Source: DATJLY01 sp035518375 (GTDB lineage Bacteria > Pseudomonadota > Alphaproteobacteria > ATCC43930 > CGMCC-115725). From it: a stretch of 64,000 bases of DNA. Positions 25,886 to 34,432 of this stretch are shown here, piece after piece. The stretch lies in the NCBI GenBank assembly GCA_035518375.1, contig DATIXQ010000040.1:34942-98941 (forward strand), given 5' to 3'. The position numbers and the translations under genes were made by a program. The notes below the pieces were generated by a model. The model searched no databases. It saw only the letters and a program-made list of their open reading frames with translations, and was not told the DNA's origin. The first letter of the stretch is position 1. Every line of letters starts with the position of its first letter.

Positions 25886-26926
25886 ATGTTCGGAAATCTG
25901 TTGGGAATTCTCTCCGCCGACATGGCAATCGATCTCGGCACCGCCAACACGCTCGTCTACGTGAAGGGGCGCGGCATCGTTCTGAACGAGCCGTCGGTGG
26001 TGGCGATCGCCAACGTCAAGGGCCGCAAGCAGGTGCTCGCGGTCGGCGACGAGGCCAAGATGATGTTGGGCCGTACCCCCGGCAACATCCAGGCGATCCG
26101 GCCGCTCCGCGACGGCGTCATCGCCGATTTCGAGGTCGCGGAAGAGATGATCAAGCATTTCATTCGCAAGGTGCACAACCGCCGCAGCTTCGCCTCGCCG
26201 CAGATCATCGTCTGCGTGCCGTCGGGCTCCACCGCGGTCGAACGCCGGGCGATTCAGGAATCGGCCGAGAGCGCCGGCGCCCGCCGCGTCTTCCTGATCG
26301 AAGAGCCGAGGGCCGCGGCGATCGGCGCCGGCCTGCCGGTGACGGAGCCGACAGGCTCGATGGTCGTCGATATCGGCGGCGGCACGACCGAGGTCGCGGT
26401 GCTGTCCCTGGGCGGCATCGTCTATTCGCGCTCGGCCCGCGTCGCCGGCGACAAGATGGACGAGGCCATCATCTCCTACATCCGCCGCAACCATAATCTG
26501 CTCGTCGGCGAGTCGAGCGCCGAGCGCATCAAGAAGGAGATCGGCTCGGCCTGCATGCCCGAAGAGGGCGAGGGCCGCGTCATGGAGATCAAGGGCCGCG
26601 ACCTCATGAATGGGGTGCCCAAGGAGATCGTTATCAGCGAACGCCAGATCGCCGAGAGCCTTGCCGAGCCCGTCGGCGCCATCGTCGAGGCGGTGAAGGT
26701 CGCGCTCGAGCACACCGCGCCGGAGCTCGCGGCCGATATCGTCGACAAGGGCATCGTGCTGACGGGCGGCGGCGCCCTTTTGGGCAATCTCGACTACGTC
26801 CTGCGGCACGCCACTGGCTTGCCCGTTTCGATCGCCGATGACCCGTTGTCTTGTGTCGCGCTCGGAACGGGGCGGGCGCTCGAAGAGATGAAGACCCTAA
26901 AAAGCGTTCTGATTAGCATGTACTAG
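25886..26926 (+). CDS. mreB: Rod-shape-determining protein MreB
   Basis: Actin-like cytoskeletal protein that forms membrane-bound filaments and directs side-wall peptidoglycan synthesis. The 346-residue protein has the actin/HSP70 ATPase motifs: phosphate 1 (AIDLGTANTLVYVKGRG), phosphate 2 (VVDIGGGTTEVAV) and the adenosine motif (IVLTGGGALLGNLD). An amphipathic N-terminal stretch (MFGNLLGILSAD) is present for membrane attachment. It is first of the order mreB, mreC, mreD, mrdA, mrdB, one cell-elongation operon. Start ATG at 25886. Confidence 0.97.
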   Translation: MFGNLLGILSADMAIDLGTANTLVYVKGRGIVLNEPSVVAIANVKGRKQVLAVGDEAKMMLGRTPGNIQAIRPLRDGVIADFEVAEEMIKHFIRKVHNRRSFASPQIIVCVPSGSTAVERRAIQESAESAGARRVFLIEEPRAAAIGAGLPVTEPTGSMVVDIGGGTTEVAVLSLGGIVYSRSARVAGDKMDEAIISYIRRNHNLLVGESSAERIKKEIGSACMPEEGEGRVMEIKGRDLMNGVPKEIVISERQIAESLAEPVGAIVEAVKVALEHTAPELAADIVDKGIVLTGGGALLGNLDYVLRHATGLPVSIADDPLSCVALGTGRALEEMKTLKSVLISMY

Positions 26927-27029
26927 GCCGGTGTTTGATAGTAGAAGGTGAAGACGGCAGCAGCGGGAGTCGGCTGGAGGGAGGTCCGGCGGACCGCGTC
27001 CGGCGCGAGCCGGTGAGGACGGGCAGGAG

Positions 27030-27917
27030 ATGAGACTTTCACCTCCGGTGAGAGCCGCCGCGCAGCGCTTGGCGCTGCCAATGCTTCTATTCGTCTCGGC
27101 GCTGCTGATGATCCTCGGCAAGGCCGACATCTTCGTGATCGACAAGACGCGCACGGCGGTCGCCGACGCATTGGCACCTGTGATGGAGGCGGTGGCGGCG
27201 CCGCTTGCCGCGGTGAGCGCGGCCGTGGCGCGGGTCGAGGATGCCGTGGCCGTGTTCCGCGAGAATGCGAACCTGCGCGAGGAGAACGCGCGGCTCCTGC
27301 AGTGGCAGGAGGTGGCGCGGCGCCTCGCCGCCGAGAACGCATCGCTGCGCGATCTGACGAAGCTCGTGCCCGACCAATCGGCGACCTCGCTCTCCGCGCG
27401 GATCGTCGGCGATTCGGGCGGCGCCTTTCTGCGCAACGTGCTGGTCGATGCGGGCGCGCGCGACGGCGTCGTGCGCGGCGAGGCGGCGCTGACCGGCGAG
27501 GGCCTCATCGGCCGCGTCTCCGAGGTCGGCGCGCGGACCGCGCGCATCCTCCTCCTCACCGATCTCAATTCGCATATCCCCGTCATGATCGAGCGCACGA
27601 GCGAGCGCGCGCTTCTCGACGGCGACAATTCGAACCGCCCGCGGCTCGCTTTCCTCGACGCAAAGACCCCGATCGTCGCCGGCGACCGCGTCGTCACCAA
27701 CGGCGCCGGCGGCGTGTTCCCGCCGGGCCTGCCGGTGGGCGTCGTCTCGGGCGTCGAGAACGGCATCGTCCGTCTCGAGCCTTATGCCGATCTTTCGCGT
27801 CTCGATTTCGTGCGCCTCGTCGATTACGGACTTGGCGGCCTCTTGCCGCAGAGTGCCATTCCGCCGCCGCGCGCGCCGCGCGCGAAGGGCCGCGCCGCCG
27901 TCGAGGCGGAGAAGTGA
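27030..27917 (+). CDS. mreC: Rod-shape-determining protein MreC
   Basis: Bitopic membrane protein linking MreB and MreD to PBP2 and RodA. The 295-residue protein has one N-terminal membrane helix (LALPMLLFVSALLMIL, about 12-28), a coiled-coil region (VFRENANLREENARLLQWQE, about 75-110) and a periplasmic beta domain (RIVGDSGGAFLRNVLVDAG, GLIGRVSEVGARTARILLLTD). A Pro/Arg/Ala-rich tail ends it. The start at 27030 is unusual: its AGGAG sequence directly abuts the ATG instead of standing 5-9 bases away. No better in-frame start precedes the membrane helix. Confidence 0.93.
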   Translation: MRLSPPVRAAAQRLALPMLLFVSALLMILGKADIFVIDKTRTAVADALAPVMEAVAAPLAAVSAAVARVEDAVAVFRENANLREENARLLQWQEVARRLAAENASLRDLTKLVPDQSATSLSARIVGDSGGAFLRNVLVDAGARDGVVRGEAALTGEGLIGRVSEVGARTARILLLTDLNSHIPVMIERTSERALLDGDNSNRPRLAFLDAKTPIVAGDRVVTNGAGGVFPPGLPVGVVSGVENGIVRLEPYADLSRLDFVRLVDYGLGGLLPQSAIPPPRAPRAKGRAAVEAEK

Positions 27918-27962
27918 TGGTGCGGTGATGGCGGCAGTGCCGTCGCGATCGGTGGGTGAGCC

Positions 27963-28478
27963 ATGGCACGCGTGATGGCGCCGCGCGACAGCGGCGCGCC
28001 CGGCCGCGTGGTGCCGGTGCTCTCGACCTTCGTGTTTGTCGTCGTCTCGGTCGTGCCGCTGCACCTGCCGGGCTTCGCCGCCGTGAGCCCAAGCTTCGCG
28101 CTGATGGCGGTCTATCACTGGACCGTCTATCGCCCCGACCTGTTGCCGCAGGGTGCGGTCTTCGTCCTGGGCCTCCTGCTCGACCTTCTCACCGGCACGC
28201 CCTATCTCGGCGCCTCGGCGCTCACCTTTCTTATCGCGCGCACGGCCGTGCTGATGATCCGCCGCCATTTCGTCAACCGCGACTTCACGGTGCTGTGGCT
28301 CGGCTTCCTCGGTGTAGCATCGGCCGTCTTCGTCTTCTCCTGGGCGCTCGTTGGGATGCTGTCGGGCCACATGCTCGACGCGCGTCCGGTCGCGTTCGAG
28401 ACGGCGCTCACGGTCGCGGCATATCCTGTCGGCAGCACTGTGCTGGTGCGGCTCCACCGCGCGTTCCTGAGAGGCTGA
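27963..28478 (+). CDS. mreD: Rod-shape-determining protein MreD
   Basis: Polytopic inner-membrane protein of 171 residues with about five helices (VVPVLSTFVFVVVSVVPL, then FALMAVYHWTVYRPDLLP and the GLLLDLLTGTPYLGASALTF segment). The DLLTGTPLG-like stretch is characteristic of MreD. It follows mreC by 45 bases and precedes mrdA by 4. The start at 27963 (MARVMAPRDSG) could instead be the ATG four codons on. Confidence 0.88.
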   Translation: MARVMAPRDSGAPGRVVPVLSTFVFVVVSVVPLHLPGFAAVSPSFALMAVYHWTVYRPDLLPQGAVFVLGLLLDLLTGTPYLGASALTFLIARTAVLMIRRHFVNRDFTVLWLGFLGVASAVFVFSWALVGMLSGHMLDARPVAFETALTVAAYPVGSTVLVRLHRAFLRG

Positions 28479-28482
28479 CGAT

Positions 28483-30393
28483 ATGGCCGAGAAGCGCGAG
28501 GTCGCCCGCAGCAGCGTCTTGACGCGCCGCGCGCTCTTTCTCGCCGGCGGGCAAGCGGCGCTGCTCGCGACCGTGGCGGGCCGCCTCTATTACCTCCAGG
28601 TTGTCGAGGCCGGGCGCTACCAGATGCTGGCCGACGAGAACCGCATCAGCATCCGCCTCATCGCGCCTCCGCGTGGGCGCATCCTCGACCGCTTCGGCGT
28701 GGCGCTCGCCTCGAACCGGCCGACCTACCGCGCCGAACTGGTGCCTGACCAGGCGGGCGACATCGCCGCGACGCTCGACGCCGTGAACCGGCTCGTGCCC
28801 TTGACCGACACCGACCGCCGCCGCGTGCTGCACGATATCCGCGTGAAACACGGCTTCGTTCCGGTCGTGCTCAAGGAGAACATGAGCTGGGACGACATGG
28901 CGCGGCTCGAGGTCAACACCATCGAGCTCGCCGGCGTTACGGTCGAGCAGGGCCGCATCCGCGACTATCCGTTCGGCGCTACCGTGTCGCATCTCGTCGG
29001 CTATGTCGCCGCGGTCTCGGAAGAGGATCTGAAAGGCGACGATCCGCTGCTCGAGCTGCCGGATTTCCGCATCGGCAAGAACGGTGTCGAGAAGGCCTAC
29101 GATATCGAGCTGCGCGGCACCGCTGGGACAAGCCAAGTCGAGGTCAACGCATTCGGCCAGGTGGTGCGCGAGCTCGCGCGCGAGGATGGCATGGCGGGCC
29201 AGGATGTGGCGCTGGGTCTCGACATGGCGCTCCAGGACCTGGCGGCGCAGCGCTGCACCGAGCAGGGAAGCGCCGCGTGCGTCACGCTCGACCTCTGGAC
29301 CGGCGAGGTCCTCACCCTTGCGTCGACGCCCGCTTATGATCCGGGCGCCTTCGCCGCGGGGCTTTCGAGCGAGCAGTGGCAGACGCTTGTCGCCGACCCG
29401 CTCAATCCGCTCTCCGACAAGGCCATCAGCGGCGTCTATGCGCCGGGCTCCACGTTCAAGCCGCTCGTCGCCATGACGGCGCTCGATGCGGGGCTCATCA
29501 CCCCCGACACCGAGCTCTCCTGCAACGGCCTCTTCACGCTCGGCGACGCCGTGTTCCATTGCTGGAAGAAGGGCGGGCACGGCACGCTCTCGCTGCAACG
29601 CGCGATCCGGGAATCGTGCGACGTGTTCTTCTATCGCGTCGCCGACCTGTGCGGCATCGACCGCATCGCCGCGATGGCCGACAAGTTCGGTCTTGGGCAC
29701 ACGATCGGCCTCGAGATTCCGGGCGAGCGCACGGGCCTCATCCCGACGCGCGGCTGGAAGCTCGCAACGACGGGCGTCACCTGGCAGCGCGGCGACACTA
29801 TTAGCTGCGGCATTGGCCAGGGCTATGTTAGCGTGACGCCGCTGCAGCTTGCGATCTATGTGGCGCGCATCGCCACGGGGCGCATGGTCGTGCCGCGCCT
29901 AGTCCGCTCGCAGGGCGTGATGGCGAGCGATGCCGATGCCGCGGCCGCGATGAGCCCCGACTTCGCGCCGATCCCGGTCGCCGACAAGCATTTCGAGACG
30001 GTGCGCACCGCGATGTGGAGTGTCGTCAACGAGGCCCATGGCACCTCCTACCACGCGCGCATCACCGTGCCGGGCATGGAGATGGCGGGCAAGACCGGCA
30101 CGGCGCAGATCCACCACGTGAGCAAGGAGATACGCGACAAGGGCATCGTCACTGGCACCGTCGTGCCGTGGAAGGATCGCGACCACGCGCTTTTCATCTC
30201 CTTCGCGCCGGCGGGCGCGCCACGCTATGCGTGCGCCGTCGTGGTCGAGCATGGCGGCGTCTCCGGCGGCGAGGGCGGCGCGGTCGCGGCGCCGATCGCA
30301 CGCGACGTGCTGCTCGCGGCGCAGCAGCGCGATCCCGTGCATCACGTGCCGACGCAGCCCTTCGGCGCGCCGCCCCGCGTCGCGCAGGACTGA
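28483..30393 (+). CDS. mrdA: Penicillin-binding protein 2
   Basis: Class B transpeptidase for cell elongation. The 636-residue protein has one N-terminal membrane segment (RALFLAGGQAALLATVAGRL, 16-35), a PBP dimer domain with RGRILDRFGVALA (64-76) and the transpeptidase domain. Active-site motifs are S323-T-F-K326, SCD in the RESCDVFFYRVAD region and KTGTAQ near residue 540. It pairs with RodA, encoded 4 bases downstream. Length is normal for the family. Part of the mre operon. Confidence 0.95.
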   Translation: MAEKREVARSSVLTRRALFLAGGQAALLATVAGRLYYLQVVEAGRYQMLADENRISIRLIAPPRGRILDRFGVALASNRPTYRAELVPDQAGDIAATLDAVNRLVPLTDTDRRRVLHDIRVKHGFVPVVLKENMSWDDMARLEVNTIELAGVTVEQGRIRDYPFGATVSHLVGYVAAVSEEDLKGDDPLLELPDFRIGKNGVEKAYDIELRGTAGTSQVEVNAFGQVVRELAREDGMAGQDVALGLDMALQDLAAQRCTEQGSAACVTLDLWTGEVLTLASTPAYDPGAFAAGLSSEQWQTLVADPLNPLSDKAISGVYAPGSTFKPLVAMTALDAGLITPDTELSCNGLFTLGDAVFHCWKKGGHGTLSLQRAIRESCDVFFYRVADLCGIDRIAAMADKFGLGHTIGLEIPGERTGLIPTRGWKLATTGVTWQRGDTISCGIGQGYVSVTPLQLAIYVARIATGRMVVPRLVRSQGVMASDADAAAAMSPDFAPIPVADKHFETVRTAMWSVVNEAHGTSYHARITVPGMEMAGKTGTAQIHHVSKEIRDKGIVTGTVVPWKDRDHALFISFAPAGAPRYACAVVVEHGGVSGGEGGAVAAPIARDVLLAAQQRDPVHHVPTQPFGAPPRVAQD

Positions 30394-30397
30394 GCCC

Positions 30398-31546
30398 ATG
30401 CGGCAGCTCTCGCTCGGCGAAGGCCGGCCGCGCCAATCCATCGTGGAAAAGCTCTTGGGCCTAAACTGGGGTCTGATCCTGCTGCTCGGCCTCGTCGCGG
30501 CGATCGGCATCGCCATGCTCTATTCCGCCGCCAACGGAGCCTGGCAGCCCTGGGCCGCGAAGCAGGCAATTCGCTTCGTCGTCGCCGCCGCGATCATGGT
30601 GGGCGCGGCGCTCGTCGATCTGCGCACGTGGCTCAGGATCTCCTACTGGTTCTATGGCGTGGTGATGGCGCTCCTCATCGCGGTCGAGATCAAGGGCGCG
30701 GTCGGGATGGGCGCGCAACGCTGGATCGATCTCGGCCTCATTCAGATCCAGCCCTCGGAGATGATGAAGATCGCCGCCGTGCTGGCGCTCGCGCGCTATT
30801 TCAACGGCCTTACCGTCGAGGAGGTGGGCCGTCCGTTGCGGCTCATCGTGCCGGCGCTTCTCGTGCTCGTGCCGGCTGGTCTGGTGCTGAAGCAGCCCGA
30901 TCTCGGCACGGCGCTGATGCTCGTCCTCTGCGCCTTCGCCATGTTCTTCCTCGCCGGGGTCAGAGTGTGGCAGTTCGCGCTCGTGCTGGCGGGCGGCGTG
31001 GGCGCGGTGCCGGTCGCGTGGCGCTTCCTGCGCGACTATCAGAAGAACCGTATCTACACCTTCCTCGATCCCGAGAACGATCCTTTGGGCGCTGGCTATC
31101 ACAGCCTGCAATCGAAGATCGCCATCGGCTCGGGCGGGTGGAGCGGCAAGGGCTTCCTCATGGGGACGCAGTCGCATTTGAATTTCCTGCCCGAGCGCCA
31201 GACCGACTTCATTTTCACCATGCTCGCCGAGGAATGGGGCTTCATGGGCGGGCTCGTGCTTTTGGGCCTCTATCTCCTCATGTTCGCCTACGGCTTCGCC
31301 ATCGCCATCCGCTCGAAGAGCCATTTCGGCCGGCTCTTGGCGCTCGGCATCACGACGAACCTCTTCCTCTACGTCTTCATCAACACGGCGATGGTGATGG
31401 GCCTCATTCCCGTCGTGGGCGTCCCGCTGCCGCTCATCTCCTATGGCGGCACGGCGATGCTGACCGTGATGTTCGGCTTCGGCCTATTGATGAGCGTCTA
31501 CATCCACCGCGACGTGCGCATTGGCCGCTTCGGCGAGGCGGAGTAG
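30398..31546 (+). CDS. mrdB: Rod-shape SEDS glycosyltransferase RodA
   Basis: SEDS-family peptidoglycan polymerase that works with PBP2, also called rodA. The 382-residue protein has about ten membrane helices and the SEDS signatures ALVDLRTWLRISYW, MGAQRWIDLGLIQIQPSE, KQPDLGTALML (catalytic Asp), RQTDFIFTMLAEEWGF and GVPLPLISYGGTAML. The frame stays open into mrdA, but the ATG at 30398, 4 bases after the mrdA stop, gives the usual N-terminus. It ends the mre operon proper; a small membrane-protein gene follows 35 bases later on the same strand. Confidence 0.95.
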   Translation: MRQLSLGEGRPRQSIVEKLLGLNWGLILLLGLVAAIGIAMLYSAANGAWQPWAAKQAIRFVVAAAIMVGAALVDLRTWLRISYWFYGVVMALLIAVEIKGAVGMGAQRWIDLGLIQIQPSEMMKIAAVLALARYFNGLTVEEVGRPLRLIVPALLVLVPAGLVLKQPDLGTALMLVLCAFAMFFLAGVRVWQFALVLAGGVGAVPVAWRFLRDYQKNRIYTFLDPENDPLGAGYHSLQSKIAIGSGGWSGKGFLMGTQSHLNFLPERQTDFIFTMLAEEWGFMGGLVLLGLYLLMFAYGFAIAIRSKSHFGRLLALGITTNLFLYVFINTAMVMGLIPVVGVPLPLISYGGTAMLTVMFGFGLLMSVYIHRDVRIGRFGEAE

Positions 31547-31581
31547 GCTCAAGCCGGCTGCACGTTCCCGAGGTCCCGCGG

Positions 31582-32043
31582 GTGGTCACGGCGCTTCTCA
31601 TCGTCCACGCCCTTTGCGCTGTCTTCATGCTCGGCGCACTGACCCACCAGACCTTGAGCGTGTGGTGGCCGCCTGCGCCCGGCGAGCGCTCGTTCTTCGC
31701 TAGCTTTCGTGCCGTGCGCGCCGCCGCCTACAGCAACGCGATCGCGGCAATGTTCGTCATCACGGCAGCGCTCGGCGCCATCCTTTATCCCTCTTACCGC
31801 CTCGCCGTCCGCGTCGTGCTTGAAGACCTCCGCCTCAACTGGGCGAATGGCATCTTCGAATTGAAGGAGCATTTCGTGGCGCTGGGGCTGGGCGTGCTGC
31901 CGACCTACCTGTACTACTGGCGCGAGCCCGCGGGCGACAACGCGCTCGGCATCCGCGTCCTCACGACGCTGCTCGCCTTCATCGTGTGGTGGGGCTTCAT
32001 CGTCGGCCACGTGCTCAACAACATTCGGGGGTTCGGATCATGA
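31582..32043 (+). CDS. Four-helix membrane protein
   Basis: A 153-residue inner-membrane protein with about four helices: ALLIVHALCAVFMLGALTHQ, SNAIAAMFVITAALGAIL, FVALGLGVLPTYLYYW and TTLLAFIVWWGFIVGHVLNNI. Conserved-looking His residues in helices one and four (VHALC, VGHVLNN) could bind heme or metal. The start is a GTG at 31582 behind CCGAGG. It overlaps the next gene by ATGA. No named family is recognised with confidence. It heads a five-gene run ending with a cytochrome-like gene at 33774. Confidence 0.6.
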   Translation: MVTALLIVHALCAVFMLGALTHQTLSVWWPPAPGERSFFASFRAVRAAAYSNAIAAMFVITAALGAILYPSYRLAVRVVLEDLRLNWANGIFELKEHFVALGLGVLPTYLYYWREPAGDNALGIRVLTTLLAFIVWWGFIVGHVLNNIRGFGS

Positions 32044-32375
32044 AGGCCGCCCGCGTCCTTCCGGTATTTTCCGCGGCCTATGCCGTCATCTATCTCGTCG
32101 CGATGTACGAGAACCTGGCGCTCGCGACATATTATCCGCGCCTCCGGCAATGGTTCGCGCTGACGGTCACGGACCTGCCGAAAAGCGCCGGGCCCGCCAT
32201 GTATTGGTACGGCTGGATCGCGACCGCGGCGATCGGCGGCGCGGTCGTGGCGCTCCTGGCACTCGCGCTGCCGGAGCGGCCGCTGGCGCGCTTCATGGCC
32301 GTCGCGTCGTGGGCGGCGCCGCTCGGCGCCGTGCTCGTCATCGCCTTTCTGCTGCGCGGCTGGTTCCTCGCCTGA
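32040..32375 (+). CDS. Three-helix membrane protein
   Basis: A 111-residue inner-membrane protein. Helices are VFSAAYAVIYLVAMYENL, IATAAIGGAVVALLALAL and ASWAAPLGAVLVIAFLL. The first helix carries a Tyr/Glu-rich periplasmic continuation (MYENLALATYYPRLRQW). The start overlaps the previous stop (ATGA at 32040-32043), so translation is probably coupled to the preceding membrane protein and the two may form one complex. Function unknown. Confidence 0.6.
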   Translation: MKAARVLPVFSAAYAVIYLVAMYENLALATYYPRLRQWFALTVTDLPKSAGPAMYWYGWIATAAIGGAVVALLALALPERPLARFMAVASWAAPLGAVLVIAFLLRGWFLA

Positions 32376-32380
32376 CGCTG

Positions 32381-32776
32381 ATGGGCGCGCGCATTCTTCC
32401 GCGCATCGCGCTTCTCGCGGCACTCGCGCTCGCGCTGCCGACTGGCCCCGCGCGCGCCGGCGGCGGCAGCTTCGACAATGGCGCGGGCGAGGATGATTCG
32501 CGCGCGACGCTCTTCGGCTTCGTCAAGACGCGGGACGGCGATGCGGTCGACGACGCCAAGGTCACGATCACCATGACCAAGCTCAATGCGAGCCTCGTCG
32601 TCCGCACCGATGCGGACGGCCATTTCCTCGCCAAGCTTTTCTACCGCGAGGTCGACCCCAAGGACCTCGACCTCGCCTGCGGCAAGGACGGCTACCACGA
32701 GGTTACGTTGATGCGGCGGCCGCCCTTGGCCGCGGGCGCGCCCATCGAGATCGACTGTGTTCTCGAGAAGCAATAG
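32381..32776 (+). CDS. Secreted protein with carboxypeptidase-regulatory-like (Ig-type) domain
   Basis: A 131-residue exported protein with a signal peptide (ILPRIALLAALALALPTGPARA) and a beta-sandwich of the transthyretin-like / CarboxypepD_reg type: LFGFVKTRDGDAVDDAKVTI, then LVVRTDADGHFLAKLF. These domains are usually structural or protein-binding. It lies 5 bases after the membrane pair and its end overlaps the start of the binding-protein gene by 20 bases, so it belongs to the same operon. Confidence 0.65.
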   Translation: MGARILPRIALLAALALALPTGPARAGGGSFDNGAGEDDSRATLFGFVKTRDGDAVDDAKVTITMTKLNASLVVRTDADGHFLAKLFYREVDPKDLDLACGKDGYHEVTLMRRPPLAAGAPIEIDCVLEKQ

Positions 32777-33746
32777 CGCCGTGGCGCTCGTGCTCGCGAT
32801 CCTCATGACGAGCCTGCCCGCGCGCGCGGCCTCCCTTGCGCTTCGCTATGGCCAGGCTTTCTCGGCCGAGGAAAGCATCTACGCGCTGCCGATCTTGGTC
32901 GCCGACCGCGAAGGCTTCTTTGCACGCGAAGGGCTGGCGGTCTCGACCGTGCTCGTACCGGGCGGCGGCGAGCGTATGATCGCCGCGCTCGAGGACGGCA
33001 CCGTCAATCTCGCCCATGTCGCCACTGCCTTTCTCGTGAGCGCGGACATGAAGGGCGCCGACGCGGTCGCGATCGTCGACGAGTTCGCCAATCCGATCTA
33101 CAGCCTCGTCGCGAAGCCCGAGATCGCCACATTCGCCGACCTCAAAGGCCGCACCGTCGGCCTCGCCGAGGAAGGCGGCACTGTCGCCTATGCGACGCGC
33201 CTTCTCCTCGCGCGGAACGGGATCGGCGCCGGCGATTTCACCGCGCGCACCGTTTCCGGAACGCCCGCGCGCATCGACTGCCTGAAGCGCGGGCTCTGCG
33301 ATGCCGTGCCGCTCGGCCAGCCGCAGGATTTCGTTGCACTTGGCGCGGGCTTTCGCCTGCTTGGCCGGACTGACGAGGCGGTGCCCGCGTTTCTCTACAC
33401 CGTGACCGCCGCGCGCCGCGCCTGGGCCGAGGCGCATAGCGACGCGGTCGTGCGCTATGTCCGCGCGCTCGCCGCGGCTTTCGCCTTCATTCACGATCGG
33501 GCGCAGCGCACCGCCGTCGCCGGCATTGTCGCCGAGGCGTCCGGCGCCTCGACTGATGCGGCGCGACGGACGCTCGCGCTCTATCTCGAGCCCGACCGCA
33601 AGGTACTGCCGCGCCGCGCCGAGCTCGATCTTGCGGGCCTGGGCCAGGTGATCGGGTTCATGGCGGAGAGCCGCCTTCTCGCGCCGCCGCTGCCGCCGCC
33701 GGAGCGGTTCGCAGATACGCGCTATGTCAAGGCGGGGGCCGACTAG
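32757..33746 (+). CDS. ABC-type substrate-binding protein (NitT/TauT-like), orphan
   Basis: Periplasmic binding protein of 329 residues resembling SsuA/NMT1-like proteins. A signal peptide (VALVLAILMTSLPARA) is followed by the typical lobe I opening LRYGQAFSAEESIYALPILVADREGFFAREGL and ERMIAALEDGTVNLAHVATAF, then the hinge ATFADLKGRTVGL. The GTG start at 32757 overlaps the previous gene by 20 bases. No permease or ATPase is adjacent. Ligand unknown. Together with the membrane pair and the cytochrome it may form a small envelope redox or sensing system. Confidence 0.75.
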   Translation: MFSRSNSAVALVLAILMTSLPARAASLALRYGQAFSAEESIYALPILVADREGFFAREGLAVSTVLVPGGGERMIAALEDGTVNLAHVATAFLVSADMKGADAVAIVDEFANPIYSLVAKPEIATFADLKGRTVGLAEEGGTVAYATRLLLARNGIGAGDFTARTVSGTPARIDCLKRGLCDAVPLGQPQDFVALGAGFRLLGRTDEAVPAFLYTVTAARRAWAEAHSDAVVRYVRALAAAFAFIHDRAQRTAVAGIVAEASGASTDAARRTLALYLEPDRKVLPRRAELDLAGLGQVIGFMAESRLLAPPLPPPERFADTRYVKAGAD

Positions 33747-33773
33747 GCGGCACGAAACGAAGGGAGGATTCGC

Positions 33774-34256
33774 ATGAGAGGACGCAGATCGGCGGTCATT
33801 CTGCTGCCGTTCGCGGCGTTGCTGGCGCGGGGCACGCCGGCGGCGGCGCAGGAAGCCGCGCCCGCGCCCTATCGTCCCGGCCTCGGCGACCTGATGACGA
33901 TGACGATCCAGCCGCGCCACGTGAAGCTCGCACTCGCCGGCAAGGCCGGCAACTGGGGCTACGCCGCGTTCGAACTTGGCGACCTGCAGGAGGCGTTCGA
34001 CCGCGCCGCCGGCGTGTGGCCGGCCTGGCGCTCCATTCCCGTCGGCGAGATGATGCGCTCCGTGCTGAAGGACCCGATGGCGGCGCTCGCCGGCGCGATC
34101 AAGGCGAAGGACGCGCAGCGCTTCGCCGCCGCTTATCAGCAGCTCACCGCGGCGTGCAACTCATGCCACCAGGCGGCCGACCGCGCCGCGATCGTCATCC
34201 GCGTGCCGGAAAGCGACGTCTTTCCCGACCAGGATTTCCGGCCCGCGCCGCCGTGA
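33774..34256 (+). CDS. Secreted c-type cytochrome-like protein (one heme site)
   Basis: A 160-residue exported protein with a signal peptide (AVILLPFAALLARGTPAAAQ). A helical region carries a single heme c attachment motif C128-N-S-C131-H132 near the C-terminus. The position of the CxxCH at the end of a helical protein resembles class II (c'-type) cytochromes. Preceded by GGGAGGATTCGC before its ATG. It ends the run of envelope genes that begins at 31582. Membrane proteins with conserved His in the same run are possible redox partners. Confidence 0.7.
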   Translation: MRGRRSAVILLPFAALLARGTPAAAQEAAPAPYRPGLGDLMTMTIQPRHVKLALAGKAGNWGYAAFELGDLQEAFDRAAGVWPAWRSIPVGEMMRSVLKDPMAALAGAIKAKDAQRFAAAYQQLTAACNSCHQAADRAAIVIRVPESDVFPDQDFRPAPP

Positions 34257-34263
34257 GCGCGAG

Positions 34264-34292
34264 TCGACAAGGCGGGAACTCACTGCTATATC
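34264..34292 (+). promoter_or_regulatory. Promoter of the tRNA-Lys gene
   Basis: TCGACA at 34264-34269 and TATATC at 34287-34292, with a 17-base spacer, 9 bases before the tRNA start. The short distance to the mature 5' end fits a stand-alone tRNA promoter. Confidence 0.55.
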
Positions 34293-34301
34293 GCGCGCGG
34301 C

Positions 34302-34377
<76 letters not shown>

Positions 34378-34386
34378 TCGCCAAAT

Positions 34387-34432
34387 CAGTTTTGTTTCAG
34401 TAACTTAGAAAATCCGAGTCCAGACAAAACTG
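34387..34432. repeat. Inverted repeat downstream of tRNA-Lys
   Basis: CAGTTTTGT at 34387-34395 and ACAAAACTG at 34424-34432 are perfect 9-base complements with a 28-base spacer. The right arm overlaps the start of a second repeat (34427-34437). It could act as tRNA terminator structure or be an element end. Confidence 0.5.

Noticed and set aside
24225..25928. Long minus-strand frame opposite leuA
   Set aside because: It is a shadow of leuA with no motif, and leuA is unmistakable on the + strand.
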